This document shows positions 21,390-31,578 of a stretch of 64,000 nucleotides of DNA, in pieces. Origin of the DNA: Hyposmocoma kahamanoa (Eukaryota; Arthropoda; Insecta; Lepidoptera; Cosmopterigidae); the NCBI RefSeq assembly GCF_003589595.1, contig NW_020653715.1, positions 496,703 through 560,702 of the forward strand. The letters run 5' to 3'. Made by a program: the position numbers and the translations under genes. The notes below the pieces were generated by a model that did no database searches, had not been told where the DNA came from, and was given only the letters and a program-made list of their open reading frames with translations. Each line of letters opens with the position of its first letter. Position 1 is the stretch's first letter.

Positions 21390-21545
21390 CTATGCACAGT
21401 TTGCACCGTAGGGATTGGATGAGGAGGTTTTTAGGAAGCGAAGATTTTGCAGTTGATTCTGGTCTGGGTACATAATGCCTAGGAGTGATTCCATTGCTCT
21501 GATACTCTGCTCTGGTGGTGGTTGAACATTCATTATTACTTACAT
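21390..21545 (+). repeat. tRNA-headed SINE (type D), degraded
   Basis: The sequence 'gtttgcaccgtagggattggatgaggagg' followed by 'tctgg...gggtac' matches the head and body of the minus copy at 38695 and the plus copy at 42130. Confidence 0.55.
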
Positions 21546-21654
21546 AGTCCGATAAAGTGTGATATTGGATATTGTAGGTAGTATGGATGGAAGACTCAAA
21601 CATGCACTCACATACACTAACACATAAGTTAATTAATTTTTAGTCTGTAAATTT

Positions 21655-21755
21655 TAAATTTTTATTGAATTCGAATCGAGATCGACGAAATTTTTTCTGA
21701 GTGTTCGATCTTTGTATTAATTATTATAACGAACTAATTTCAGTCTGTAAAGTTA
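21655..21755 (+). repeat. SINE C fragment
   Basis: It includes 'ttttttctgagtgttcgatctttgtattaatta', the 3' half of SINE C in sense orientation. Confidence 0.65.
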
Positions 21756-21759
21756 ATGT

Positions 21760-22770
21760 AGTAAGTTAAATTTCTGGTACTTGTAATACCAGTTTAGAAA
21801 TTAAAATATTTTCTTTCATAACGTTTAAGTAATATAAGAGCAATTCATATTATAGAGGAGCGGTGTTTCCTGATACAAGCCCTATCAAGCCTAAAAACAT
21901 GAACTATGTCATGTAAAATGAACAAATAGAAACTTTTTTATGACAAGCATTATTACATAGTAGTTGAAGTAAATTTCAACTGTATTTTCAAACTATGAAA
22001 AGTTATTTATTTTCGCAAACCTCGAATAAGCTAATTCATGAAAACCAACGCGAATATTTGCTTTGCATTTGACTTGCATTCGCGCTGAGCCGGGGAGACT
22101 ATTTGAACTGGAATTTACCGGAATTTTCTAGAATTTTCAAGATCTATCCGCCTTCTTGTCGTTGCGAAACGATTTTTCGGAATTCTCGAAGATAGTTTTC
22201 AAATATTGAGTCTTAACACAAATAGTTATTTGTAAGAAGCAATAAGATTTATGTTCAACAACCTTTTAGCATAATTTTAGTAATAAATAATAAAGTTTGT
22301 ACCAAAATGGAATATTTCGTAAATTAAGAAACGCCTTTTAAACGAATTTTATTCGCATATTCTTTGATCACTCGATAAAATGTATCGCTTGTTAATTAAA
22401 AAAATACATAATTTACACGAATTTTGAGTAATTTAACAGTCATCGTAAACATTTAAAACATAACAACTTACTATAATAAAGTACTTAAAAAATATATATG
22501 ACAGTATCGGTTTCCGGCTTCTACTTTGTTTGGGATAACTATTTTAAAGTAATATGTTATGAAATAAACCCAGTTTATAATCTATCTTAAGCCCTAATTT
22601 TATCTAAACATCCAAACTTATTCAATATAATATATATGTAAACAACTTACACTTGAAATGGTCAAGTCAATTGTACTAATTCAAAAGGGAGGAGAAGCTG
22701 TGTGGGTTGCAATATAGATATTTTTGTTTATAGATATTTTCGTTTACACATCACAAATAAAAACGTTCTA
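21760..22770. other. No gene recognised
   Basis: About 1 kb of AT-rich, apparently unique DNA without exons or repeats that I can support. Confidence 0.45.
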
Positions 22771-22774
22771 AAGG

Positions 22775-22985
22775 ATCTAAACGGATTACTCTCATCGAAT
22801 TTTCTCATCCAACCGTACAGAAGCTGATGATAACCTTTTGAATAAAGTAATTATTTCAATACAGTTTTAAACCTCGTAAATGTTGAGTATGAACAAGTAT
22901 CTTATAATAGATGCGTAAACATTGTTCCTTATGAATTTCTGACTTATATATTTGAAATATTACTTAAAAGGGATGGGGTTCTATA
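22775..22985 (-). mobile_element. LINE 3' end fragment (48-kb family)
   Basis: The sequence 'gatctaaacggattactctcatcg...acagttttaaacctcgtaaatg...agatgcgtaaacattgttcc' aligns with 48001-48190. It contains only the C-terminal coding end and the start of the 3' UTR. Confidence 0.7.
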
Positions 22986-22989
22986 AGAA

Positions 22990-24015
22990 TAAACTCATTT
23001 TAAATCCCTTGTAAAAGCCAGCTGTCGTCAACTCTCCCTAATAAAAACCTTCGTAAAAACTGAACCTTCATAAAATTCGCATGTTAAATGATTTACTATA
23101 TCCTTACAATGTCATAAAATTGTGCAAAAGAAGCTAAAAATATGATGTCAAATTATCAATCTCTTTTTGAAATAAAAAGAGTTGTTGAAAGTAGCTAGCT
23201 TACAATTGGTTCTTTTTTAAAGAGGCCTTAATACGCAACAAGTAATCTTTAAACAAAATCAAACGTATTTAAAGTAAAAATGAACATAATCCGCGTTGTT
23301 GCAGTATTAAATTACTGTAGGTCCGTTTCAACGATCACTACAGACGCCGCAGTGGCTTCAATTGGATCAGTGTTGCAAGCGAATAGAAAAATACTATCGA
23401 TAAACCAATCGATACTATGACAACGTCGAAAACTATTACTGTCGACGAACAATATCGACACAGGGTTGTTAGTACACTATACAAATCAATCAATATTATC
23501 GATACAGTGACATTCGAAATAAACTATCGGTAATTAAACAAATTACATGTTGTCGTGGACAAATAACACAACCAGGACCAGTAAACCAATAGCCTTACTA
23601 AAAATTGTAGTTTATCAAGCAACCAACATTATCAAAGCATTCCTTTTTATGTCCTAATAACTACGTCGTCTTTCATATCACAAAACTCTCTTATCACACA
23701 GTCTCTATTTCAGTCTCTAAAAATTACACCACACCAATACATTCACCCCACTTTCAAACGTCTGTCATAACCAACATTCACTACCATACATCAGGCGTGG
23801 GGCCAACATGAAAACAGCCAAATGCATTTTTTGCTGTGTTCTGATTACCTACAACTCAGAACTCTACTCACTTCCGGTTTTCAGTCCAATATTTATTATA
23901 TTCAGTTCAATAGTCTAATAAAAGTACAATATTAGTTTTTATATTAGACAACATCACACGCTGCTCTGATCCCAGAGCAACTGTGAACTAACTAACTAAA
24001 ACACGTGTGTTATGG
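22990..24015. other. No gene recognised; TATCGATA sites
   Basis: No exon was found. Palindromic TATCGATA occurs at 23395-23402 and 23497-23504, with a third copy at 24241-24248, along with a nearby AATCGATA. This matches the DREF/DRE core known from insect promoters, but no transcript unit is apparent. Confidence 0.4.
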
Positions 24016-24019
24016 AAAT

Positions 24020-24135
24020 TGGAAACAACAACAGTACCACAAACACTCATTGACTTGACCGGGGATCGAACCCGGGACCTCAGAGATGACAACACGATGA
24101 AATCCGGTGTGCAAGGCCCTCGACCACGGAGGTTT
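24020..24135 (-). repeat. tRNA-headed SINE, B-related
   Basis: The minus strand gives 'cctccgtggtcgag', an extended middle, and a perfect B-box (GGGTTCGATCC). The head resembles type B, but the body after it ('aatgagtgtttgtggtac') differs, so it is a separate subfamily. Confidence 0.7.
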
Positions 24136-24589
24136 GTTCCGTAAGCTTAGCATGTTAAGTATTCCAATGATATTACTGATCAAATTAGAGGCTACGATTC
24201 TCTTTGCCATTGAAATAGTTAAATAAACCCTTTATGCAATTATCGATAACCATACAACCCTACGGCTGCTCGGCCAGATCGATCCGAGAGTCGGTGGTTT
24301 CCAACACTACTTTATACAGATTACTGACAATCGATCACGTCGACAGCGTAAAGAGAGAGATAATCGTTTTAGAGAGAACGATAGTGGTCTGCGGAAGGAA
24401 AGACATTTGTACCGAAATCTGTCTTTAGGATTTTTTAGTTGAGTCTTTCTCCATAAATCCAAGAGACGTTTCGTTTAATGACAGTATCTGCTCATCAGGC
24501 TTGGTATGACCGCACAGACAAACGATATGTCTTCTTCAAAATGTAAATTCACGCCCAAAAATTACTTCACGCAAATCTACAGATACGAG

Positions 24590-25155
24590 AGATGGGTTTA
24601 CTGTGAGAGTATTCATAGTTTAATGGCAGACAGCATTTTGCTTTGGGTTTACGCCGCCGATATTAATAGAATCTTAGAGCAATTCACAAAGTGGGCCTCC
24701 GAGTGTCTCTGGAAAATAAGTTTAAAGAAATTAATATTCACAACAGAGTGCATTTACGAAAGTGTAATTTATGTTAACAACAATACTTTCAATAATACAT
24801 ACGTATTATATTAAGTTCCATATAGTTATTAAAACGCGGAAAACAAAAACTTGCTGTTCATATCAGACGTCTCCACAAATTTATCTAGGGAACAATGTGT
24901 ATGCCTCTATAATAAGACCTCGGTTGATATTCAAAATTAGTATTGAAACAAAACTATACACTGAAGGTTACTATTATAACGTTTCTGCGTACTTGAATGA
25001 TAAAATCCATGGCATGTTCTTTCAGGTTGCTTCTATATTTGAAATAAATATTGAAAACGATAAATGTAAACAAATGTATGTGTAAATTTACAACGTGCAA
25101 TCTCTAGAGTTTCTCGCTCTTCTCAGGGGAATCTGCCTTACGGATGAGAACTTGT
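24590..25155 (+). mobile_element. LINE fragment, heavily decayed (48-kb family)
   Basis: The plus strand reads HSLMADSILLWVYAADINRI, matching HSLMTYGILLWGNAADINRI of the copy at 48 kb. It then has CIYESVIYVNNNT and, further on, KLYTEGYYYNVSAYLNDK and a 3' UTR with 'tctagagtttctcgctcttc'. It carries several frameshifts and a rearranged middle. Confidence 0.75.
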
Positions 25156-25204
25156 GTTTAATCAATAGACGATTTTAAGTGTAATTTGCATGCCTGTTAA
25201 ATGA

Positions 25205-25405
25205 TACCCTAACCTCAGTACAGAGTACAAAAAACCGACCTCAAAAATTATTTATCTCCTAGTTTACCACCCTTAGAAGTCGAATATTTTCTTCAAATTT
25301 AAATGGGACCACTTCTGAGGTATTCTCTAGTTATGACGTAATATACATACAAAAAAACATACGGTCGAATTGAGAACCCCTCCTTTTTTGAAGTCGGTTA
25401 AAAAT
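25205..25405 (-). repeat. Repeat D, copy 2
   Basis: Reverse complement of the order seen at 13388: it ends (plus strand) with 'ttttttgaagtcggttaaaaa' and includes 'ctagtttaccacccttagaagt'. Confidence 0.7.
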
Positions 25406-25739
25406 AAATTTGAATTTCAACTTGAAATCGAGCATAACCTTCGAACACACTAATATTATAAGCGCCGTAGTTATTACGTAAGATAAAGTTTCCGTCGCAC
25501 ACTTGCTGTAATAATTTGCCGTATGTAGTTCTTAAATTTTTTTTTACTTTTAACGTATCAATACCTCCAACGAACACTACGTCAATATTATTTTTTGATC
25601 AGATTCTGTTATTTTTATAAGCAACCATATTTATTTACTAATATCATGCGCCCAGAATTTTGTGGAAAAAAAAGAAACAAAAAACAAAATTAATTAAGTT
25701 GGCATGTTCATTGGAGGTATCGGTGTAACCGCATGTGAC

Positions 25740-25745
25740 TTTATT
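25740..25745 (-). terminator. Poly(A) signal AATAAA for the split gene
   Basis: The first AATAAA downstream of the stop codon at 25950 on the minus strand, giving a 3' UTR of roughly 220-230 nt. It lies inside a short segment shared with dispersed repeat R (19835), so a repeat fragment may supply the signal. Confidence 0.5.
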
Positions 25746-25949
25746 GTACCAAGAATAAAAGACACGTTTGTTAATGTTAGTGCGAAGAAAAGAATAGAAA
25801 ATATTTTTGAATTTTTGTAGTATGTAATTTGCTGTAAAATGAAGTAATCCATGTTAATCACTTACTAATAAGAAAGAGGTATATGCGTGTTTAGGACGTG
25901 ACGTTTGTTTGTTATATTGACTTTACATTATGTACAATGTGTGTCTTAT

Positions 25950-26033
25950 CTAAATTTGATACTCCTTGTAGTTCCAGTTCCACGTCTTGTTGACGCTGTT
26001 GTCGCAAACGACTGGCTTCAGTGGAGAATGAAT
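25950..26033 (-). CDS. Split gene, last coding exon
   Basis: 84 nt after a strong acceptor (tatttatatatttcag|ATT), in phase 0. It encodes IHSPLKPVVCDNSVNK then TWNWNYKEYQI and the stop TAG. The Trp/Asn/Tyr-rich end is unusual and looks conserved in character. Confidence 0.82.
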   Translation of the reverse strand: MHSPLKPVVCDNSVNKTWNWNYKEYQI

Positions 26034-29000
26034 CTGAAATATATAAATATTGTTGTATTCGAAATAATATTGCGAATGTTATCTAATAGAGTCGAGTTTC
26101 TTTGTTTCAAAGTTAATATGAATAAAAAATTTAGCATTTAAAACCAAATGGACTTAGCTATCGTTATTTTCCCATAGAATCCATAAACTTAAAAGTGAAA
26201 CAGTGACCGACTTTTGCACTTTCAAATGTTACCAGTAAGAGCTAACGTGAGAGATTGTTTAGATTAATAAAATACAATAAATAATAATTAATTGTTTGCT
26301 CTTGCCATATACTTAATTGTAAGTTAAATTACAATTGTAAATTAGTCTAAATTCTTAGAGGTATTACTACCAAGCATTCATAAATATAATAAATACTTGG
26401 CGCCAAAGGGATTCAAATCACACATCTCTAATTTAACAAATATAAATAACATAAAGTATAGAACATAAAGAGTATGTCATGGGGGATCGTAATTGTAGTG
26501 AGTCGTCATTACAAAGTACCTGAGGGCCTACAGGCTCGCTACAAGGCGGTTGCAAGCGCAGAGGCTCGTATTCATCCGACATGCCGCTATCCGGCGACGG
26601 AAGAATGTTTATGTAGCCCTGCGGCTGGGCACGGGTCTTGTGCACGCAGTAGTCGCCCGTGAAAGGATTCTGGTACGCCACTACCGTCCTGTTGAAAATT
26701 GATAATAAATAGAGGTTAAGGGAAGACGTTATTACATTACAAGATTAAGGATAATTTTTTTATGATACAAATGACGGGACGAACACGTCGTGCGCCTAAG
26801 CGACACGCCTATCTATAGCATTTGCAAGGCTACCTATCAGTAGTCCGAAATGACGTTTTCCAGAAATTTGTTTCGTTTGCTCGAATTTTCATAACCTCGA
26901 AAGTAATTAACTAACTAACTGCCTCCGTGGCCAACGGTTACCATGCCGGACTGCCATGCAGGTCACAGGTTCGATTCCCGGGCCGGGAGAAATATTTGTA
27001 CGGCCTACATTTATTTGTCTCGTGAGTTTGGGTGTAATTTGTAATTGTCTATTTGTGTGTCCATGGCACCCGCGACACAGGGTTTCCCTAATGCGGGGCT
27101 ATGTCGAGTGTGTGCGTTAAAAAAAAAATTTTTTGAGAGGAAAATGTTTTTTCTTTTAAACCTAATTTAATCTAACCTAACCGAACCTAATTGTGTCTTT
27201 GCGATAAACATCTAACATATCCCGAAAGAACAGCGATTTCGTTATTATTCTGTTTTCGGTGTAATGAAAAATCGAACAGACGTTATTTCGGAAAAAGAAA
27301 ATTCGATTTGTGATAGGTCACCCATTTGCAATGTCACTCAGAGCTTTTAATCGCAAAAATCTTATAGGCGCTGCCACTGCGCCCGTCACCTTGAGACATA
27401 AGTTGATAAGTCCCACGCGCCTGTAATTTCACCAGCACCCTTACCCTCCAAAACCGAAACGCAGTAATAGTCACATTGTTGCTTGGTGGCAGAAATAGGT
27501 AACCTGAAAGTTACTTTCCTAGGCGAACTCTTTCACAAGGAGCTCTACTGCTACTACAAATTTATTAACTATGAAACAATAACATTAATGTTAAATAGTC
27601 TTAAATTAGGATTTCCCTGTTCTATTGATACCATAACAACGAAATTAACTCATGAAATACTAAACGCTCATGCAATGTAATTTAAAAAAGTCCTTGTTAA
27701 TTGCCGAGAATCATAGCCTTGAACACCTCATCTAGAGCTAGCAGAGCTAACCACTGGGCCACTGCGGTCGTAATAAAAGTAACGAGCAGCGAACTAAACA
27801 AGAACATGTTATCTGTTTCCAGAACTATCAAGTTAGTTCTCCGCAAAATTTTCGCGTAGCGAAGCAAGTGCTACGCTCGCTCCGTAGCGACGTAGCGTTT
27901 ACGGCGTAACAACAACGTAGCATTGTCATTATTATGATAACTTCGAAAATGTAATTATTAATACAAATAGGAAATGAAACTATTTTTCCGGATTTAAATC
28001 GCGTCTATTTGTTTTTTCAAACAAACGACGTTTCGGGCCCTTTACAGGTCCCATGGAAAAATAGTTTCATTTCCCGTGTGTAACAATCGCGAAAACCTAA
28101 GAACTCGATATTAATACAAAGATCGAATACTCAGAGAAAATTCCTTCGATCCGGCCGGATTCGAAAATTTAGTTTTTAATGTGTAATATTAAGCCGCTAC
28201 CAGATGGATTGCATGCACTCGATATATTATACAACTAACCTGACTGTATACTGTTGATGACACTGCTTGTGAGCAGTTTTTGCCGCGCGTTTAGCTCAGG
28301 TGCTCCGTGTATTTGTTGATTCCGAAATGGTAGCACAGATGTTATTTTTAGCTTATCATTGTATTCAGAACATTTATGATTCTAAATGCTGACTTTACAT
28401 TGTATTAAGGAAATAAACGTGTCACTACCGAAATCCTCCATTTTAATTTGTCAACAAACTGTCGTCTTGAGACGCCTTATCTTCTTTGAAGGTGATTTCA
28501 CATTAAAAAATATTTTAAGAATTGTGCAAATGTGAATAAATCCGTGTAATAAAGTTTTACAAATTGTGTTTTCGTTCATCAAGTAATCGTTACCTTTTGC
28601 TGTTACTGAATAAAATCAAGTTTCATATATAAAGAAGTCATATATCCTCTTACTACTGTCAATTGCAGACCATAAAAAAATGTTCGCATCGACTGCAGCT
28701 AACATTCGTAGTTAAAATTTCGATTGCACGCATTTAAAGTCTGCACGATCACGACTGCACACATGCAGTCTATCTGTCAGCTCTAGAGACGAAAGTAGAT
28801 TATTTTGTTAATAATCAAAAAGTATGTCCAAGTCCAAATTTTCATTATCAGACTAGTTTTGTCAAGACCGTTAGTCAGCCGGCTATACACAAGTTGACGT
28901 CAAAAAAGGTGCCCATAGACAACTATGAACCTAGTGTACTCATAATATCGTGACGTTTATTTAAAGGGCAAGTACATATCGCACCCTTAATAATAAAGCG

Positions 29001-30721
29001 AGGAAATAAAAAAGTACAATTTTGTGGGAAAAAAATGTAATACATCGTTTTTCATATCAAATATAATTTTGTTATATTTGGTAAATAGTATGACGAGATT
29101 TTTACATTTTTAAATTTATTTTGTTAATTTACTTACTAAATCACTTAATTCTTACTCATTTACTTAATTTTCCCAAAAATTACTTTTCGCACTAAGCCTC
29201 TTTATCCTTGAGGATGCTATATTGAGTTTCTCACATTATACTCTAAAGTGTGAATGAAAGTTACCTCAATTCCTCAGCAGTTTCTCCTTCTTTCTTGTGC
29301 GAAAACACTACTTTTGTAGGCCTTAATAGAATACGCGTCTAAAAAACAACATTATAAAATCAAACACACAGAATCGACACTACAATTCCATTCCATTTAG
29401 CACGAATGGACGTAACTTGTGACGGTATATTTACATAATTGGATTCAGAATTTAATATTATATGTTGTAATATAAATAGAACGGCGACCACGTCAAAGCA
29501 AACGTAGTGTGGACGGACGACCTGAGAAAGGGGGGTCGCTTGTGGTTGGATGCGGTCGACAGAAGACCGGAAGAGTTGGCGTGCCCAAGGGAGGCTTGTA
29601 ACTATTTTACCGGCACTGCCACTGTGCCGGTAATTTTAAAGATGATTTTTTGTTGAAATCGTAAATTACGCCCATTAGTGCTATAAGAGACAAATTGTAT
29701 GTGAGTACCTGCAAACTTCGCAACAGCCTATATACGCAGAACACGCTATACCCGCACATGAACATTATTAGAAGGTACTGGAACAAAAATATTTTTTAAG
29801 CAAATATATATAACTTTCTTTATTTAAAATGAGTCCGTTAATAGTTTTTTCTATCATTTAATAAAAAATTTAATATTTTTTTATGATACCGGTGTATATT
29901 GGTAAGCGACTCAATAGTTGCAGTGCCACTTAAAGCTTGAAACCACAAAAATCTGAGGGATACTGCCATTGCGCCCGTCACACAGAAACATAGGTTGACA
30001 ATTTCCATGTGTCCGTAGTTTCACCAGTACCCTTCAAAACCAGAACGCAGTAATGCTCGCATTACTGCTTGGCATCTAAAATAGATAATGTAACAAGCTT
30101 TACAGCAGCAAGCTTTACAGACAAAGTGTGCAAACGTAGCAACGTTTGCACACTTTGTCTATGTATTTGAATAAAGAGCTTGCAGAACCAAGTCATGTTG
30201 AGAGAATAGGTAATATCTCCTATTCAACAATAAAAAATGTATTTGTTTTTAAGGTTGGGTCAACCATGCCACGTGTAAAATTGGAACGACCTTCGGAGGT
30301 AGGTCGGTACGGAGGTGGGAAGGTAATGCTTTAGACAGGTGGAGACCCGTCTCAAGTCCTACCTACATACAACAATTAATGTTGAGAAGCTATCACATTC
30401 TTTACAATGTAAGATTCTGTTTGTGTTCATGTATTTGTTCTGTGCATTAATATATTCTTAATATTGTGAATATTTATATTATTATTATTATTACTCTCCT
30501 TCACTATTTTCTTAGCTAACTACATTTACGGAAATATTATTTATTTAGTACTTAAATTTGTGATTCAGGGGGTTTAATGATGCTAGTGATACTGCTGGTA
30601 TGGGTCGGCGTGTTGTTTATTTTTATTCGTCCTATCTCGGGATATCGTAAAAAATAATCTTGTTGTAATGTCAATCATTACTCCCAATATATACATTTAG
30701 TGTTATGCGTTTTACCCTCAT

Positions 30722-30774
<53 letters not shown>

Positions 30775-31442
30775 ACATTAAGTAACGGGACGAACAAGTC
30801 GTGTGCCTGATGGTAAGCTACACGCCTGCCCATAACAGTTGCAGTGCCACCAAGAGCTTTAAATTACAAAGATCTTGGGGGCACTGCCACTGCGCCCGTC
30901 ACCCTGAGACATAAGTTGACAAGTCTCATGTGCCTGTAATTTCACCAGCACCCTTACCCTTCACAACCGGAACACAGTAATGTGACCATTACTGCTTGGC
31001 GGCAGAAATAGGTAAGGTGGCAGTACTTCCCTGGACGAGCTCTTTCACAAGGAGCTCTACTGCTACTATCTATACTATACTATATGACGGACTAAAACAG
31101 AGTAACTGCGAGTGTTTTGTATGCGCGTAATCCTCAGATGCTGAGTCATAGACCCTTTTGACATGCCTTTTTACTTTGTTCCTCATTATTATTATATTTA
31201 AAGCAATTTTATATTACTTTTTTATTCATTTAAGTTACAATCTCCGTAATTATTTTTTCTTCACTAAATTTAAATACATCCTTGGTTATAAAGAAAATAA
31301 TAAACATTTCTGAGAAGGACTTTAAAACTTACTGCGTTTTAAACCTAGGCCCTACACGTGTTCTGTCCAAAATAGGTCATCGAAAGTTTTCACTTACCAA
31401 AATGACTAACAACACAATATCAACTACATATATAGCAGACAT
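25950..31442 (-). CDS. Small split gene: 123-aa single-pass membrane protein, family not recognised
   Basis: Coding exons 31442-31398, 29338-29265, 26688-26520 and 26033-25950 total 372 nt (123 residues plus TAG). All three introns (2059, 2576 and 486 bp) are GT-AG and all phases match: 0, then AG|G splitting Arg40, then 0. The ATG has A at -3 and an in-frame TAA 18 nt upstream, which fixes the start. Residues 3-20 are hydrophobic (one Asp at 8). They are followed by a basic flank (R17, R21, K24, HKK at 29-31), which suggests an N-out signal anchor. The tail has NPF (47-49), YINI (65-68), YEPL (80-83) and C-terminal YQI (121-123), which resemble endocytic sorting and class II PDZ ligands. If instead residues 1-15 are a cleaved signal peptide, NKT at 111-113 would be a glycosylation site. 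Function is inferred only from motifs. Confidence 0.82.
26520..26688 (-). CDS. Split gene, coding exon 3
   Basis: 169 nt between acceptor TTTTCAACAG|G and donor CCTCAG|GTACTTT. It encodes residues 41-96, including AYQNPFTGDYCV, GYINILPSPDSG and MSDEYEPLRL. Higher GC and regular codons contrast with the AT-rich flanks. An open frame continues past the donor for 29 codons, but splicing to exon 4 gives a cleaner C-terminus. Confidence 0.85.
26763..26832 (-). repeat. SINE M tail-side fragment (intron 2)
   Basis: The sequence 'tttttttatgatacaaatgacgggacgaaca...acgcctatctatagc' is the A-tail end of SINE M only. Confidence 0.75.
26921..27130 (+). repeat. SINE B, near full length (intron 2)
   Basis: Head 'gcctccgtggccaacggttaccatgc' with B-box 'ggttcgattcc', full body and A-run. 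One base is missing in the A-box region relative to the copy at 3061. Confidence 0.85.
27318..27555 (-). repeat. SINE M (intron 2)
   Basis: The body and 5' head are kept, ending 'ctctttcacaaggagctctactgctac'. The A-tail side is lost. The 65-residue plus frame at 27483 begins inside it and is not a gene. Confidence 0.82.
27700..27775 (-). repeat. tRNA-like SINE head fragment
   Basis: Minus strand: 'cgcagtggcccagtggttagc' gives a good A-box, and a degenerate B-box follows. No tail is recognisable. Confidence 0.5.
27853..27922. repeat. Cluster of CGTAGC / GCTACG words
   Basis: Five CGTAGC or inverted GCTACG words occur within 70 bp, so several short stem-loops are possible. No function is assigned. 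Confidence 0.7.
27968..28110 (-). mobile_element. Penelope-like terminal fragment, internally inverted (intron 2)
   Basis: 27970-28056 is the reverse complement of the Penelope end with the hammerhead-like core, and 28055-28110 is the same end in the plus orientation ('gtaacaatcgcgaaaacctaag'). This yields perfect 20-bp inverted arms (27970-27989 and 28055-28074). A type C SINE remnant follows directly. Confidence 0.75.
28110..28172 (-). repeat. SINE C fragment
   Basis: The sequence 'attaatacaaagatcgaatactcagagaaaattccttcgatccggccggattcg' is the core of SINE C including the B-box side. Confidence 0.7.
28173..29264. other. Intron 2 sequence, nothing further recognised
   Basis: Mostly AT-rich. 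A segment at about 28240-28310, read on the minus strand, ends in a plausible donor (cagtcag|GTTAGT), but a stop lies close upstream and it does not fit the gene's phases. Confidence 0.45.
29265..29338 (-). CDS. Split gene, coding exon 2
   Basis: 74 nt between a strong acceptor (tgttgttttttag|ACG) and the donor TTGAG|GTAACT. It encodes TRILLRPTKVVFSHKKEGE then TAEEL, leaving two bases (AG) that form Arg40 with the G of exon 3. It carries the end of the hydrophobic segment and its basic flank. Confidence 0.82.
29470..29645 (+). mobile_element. LINE C-terminal fragment (RTE-like, intron 1)
   Basis: The plus strand reads VWTDDLRKGG, then WLDAVDRRPEELACP. This resembles the WTDDL....W...A.DR..W tail of RTE-type LINE proteins, with frameshifts. 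Nothing else of the element remains. Confidence 0.55.
29877..30085 (-). repeat. SINE M (intron 1)
   Basis: The tail side 'tttttttatgatacc' is followed at once by 'tggtaagcgac', so about 20 bp after the tail are deleted. The body runs to 'ttactgcttggc'. Confidence 0.8.
30250..30505 (+). repeat. Probable LINE or SINE 3' end with (ATT)n tail
   Basis: A G-rich block ('cggaggtgggaaggtaatgc') leads to about 150 bp ending in 'attattattattatta'. The tail type matches the LINE at 9358, but the body does not. Classification is weak. Confidence 0.35.
30725..31065 (-). repeat. SINE M, full length with 47-nt A tail (reference copy)
   Basis: Read on the minus strand, it starts 'gtagcagtagagctccttgtg', contains 'gccgccaagcagtaatg', 'caggcacatgagacttgtc', 'gggtgacgggcgcagtggc' and 'cttgttcgtcccgtta', and ends in 47 consecutive A. 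Most bodies in this window share this order. It matches what I recall of the nymphalid Metulj SINEs (the name is not verified). The long pure A tail suggests a recent insertion, although no clear target-site duplication was found. It lies in intron 1 of the split gene, in sense with it. Confidence 0.88.
31398..31442 (-). CDS. Split gene, coding exon 1
   Basis: It encodes MSAIYVVDIVLLVIL and ends in phase 0 at the donor TTTTG|GTAAGTG. No AG with an open frame lies just upstream, so this is the first coding exon. The 5' UTR extends to the right by an unknown length. This is the least independently supported exon because it is short. Confidence 0.72.
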
Positions 31443-31578
31443 ATTTCCACAATCACATTAAAAAAAAAAACACAGTTAAACAATTTGTTCGAGGAGAAAT
31501 GAAGGGAAATTGTTCAAATACCAAACACTGTTGTTATGAATTCCGTCTCCAGATTCAAATTTTTGTACAAACACGTTC

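Noticed and set aside
26433..26681. Exon 3 read-through as a stand-alone 82-residue protein
   Set aside because: It needs a GTG start and runs through a clear donor; the spliced model explains the same codons better.
28240..28310. Extra exon in intron 2 of the small gene (donor GTTAGT on the minus strand)
   Set aside because: A stop lies close upstream and the phases do not fit between exons 2 and 3.
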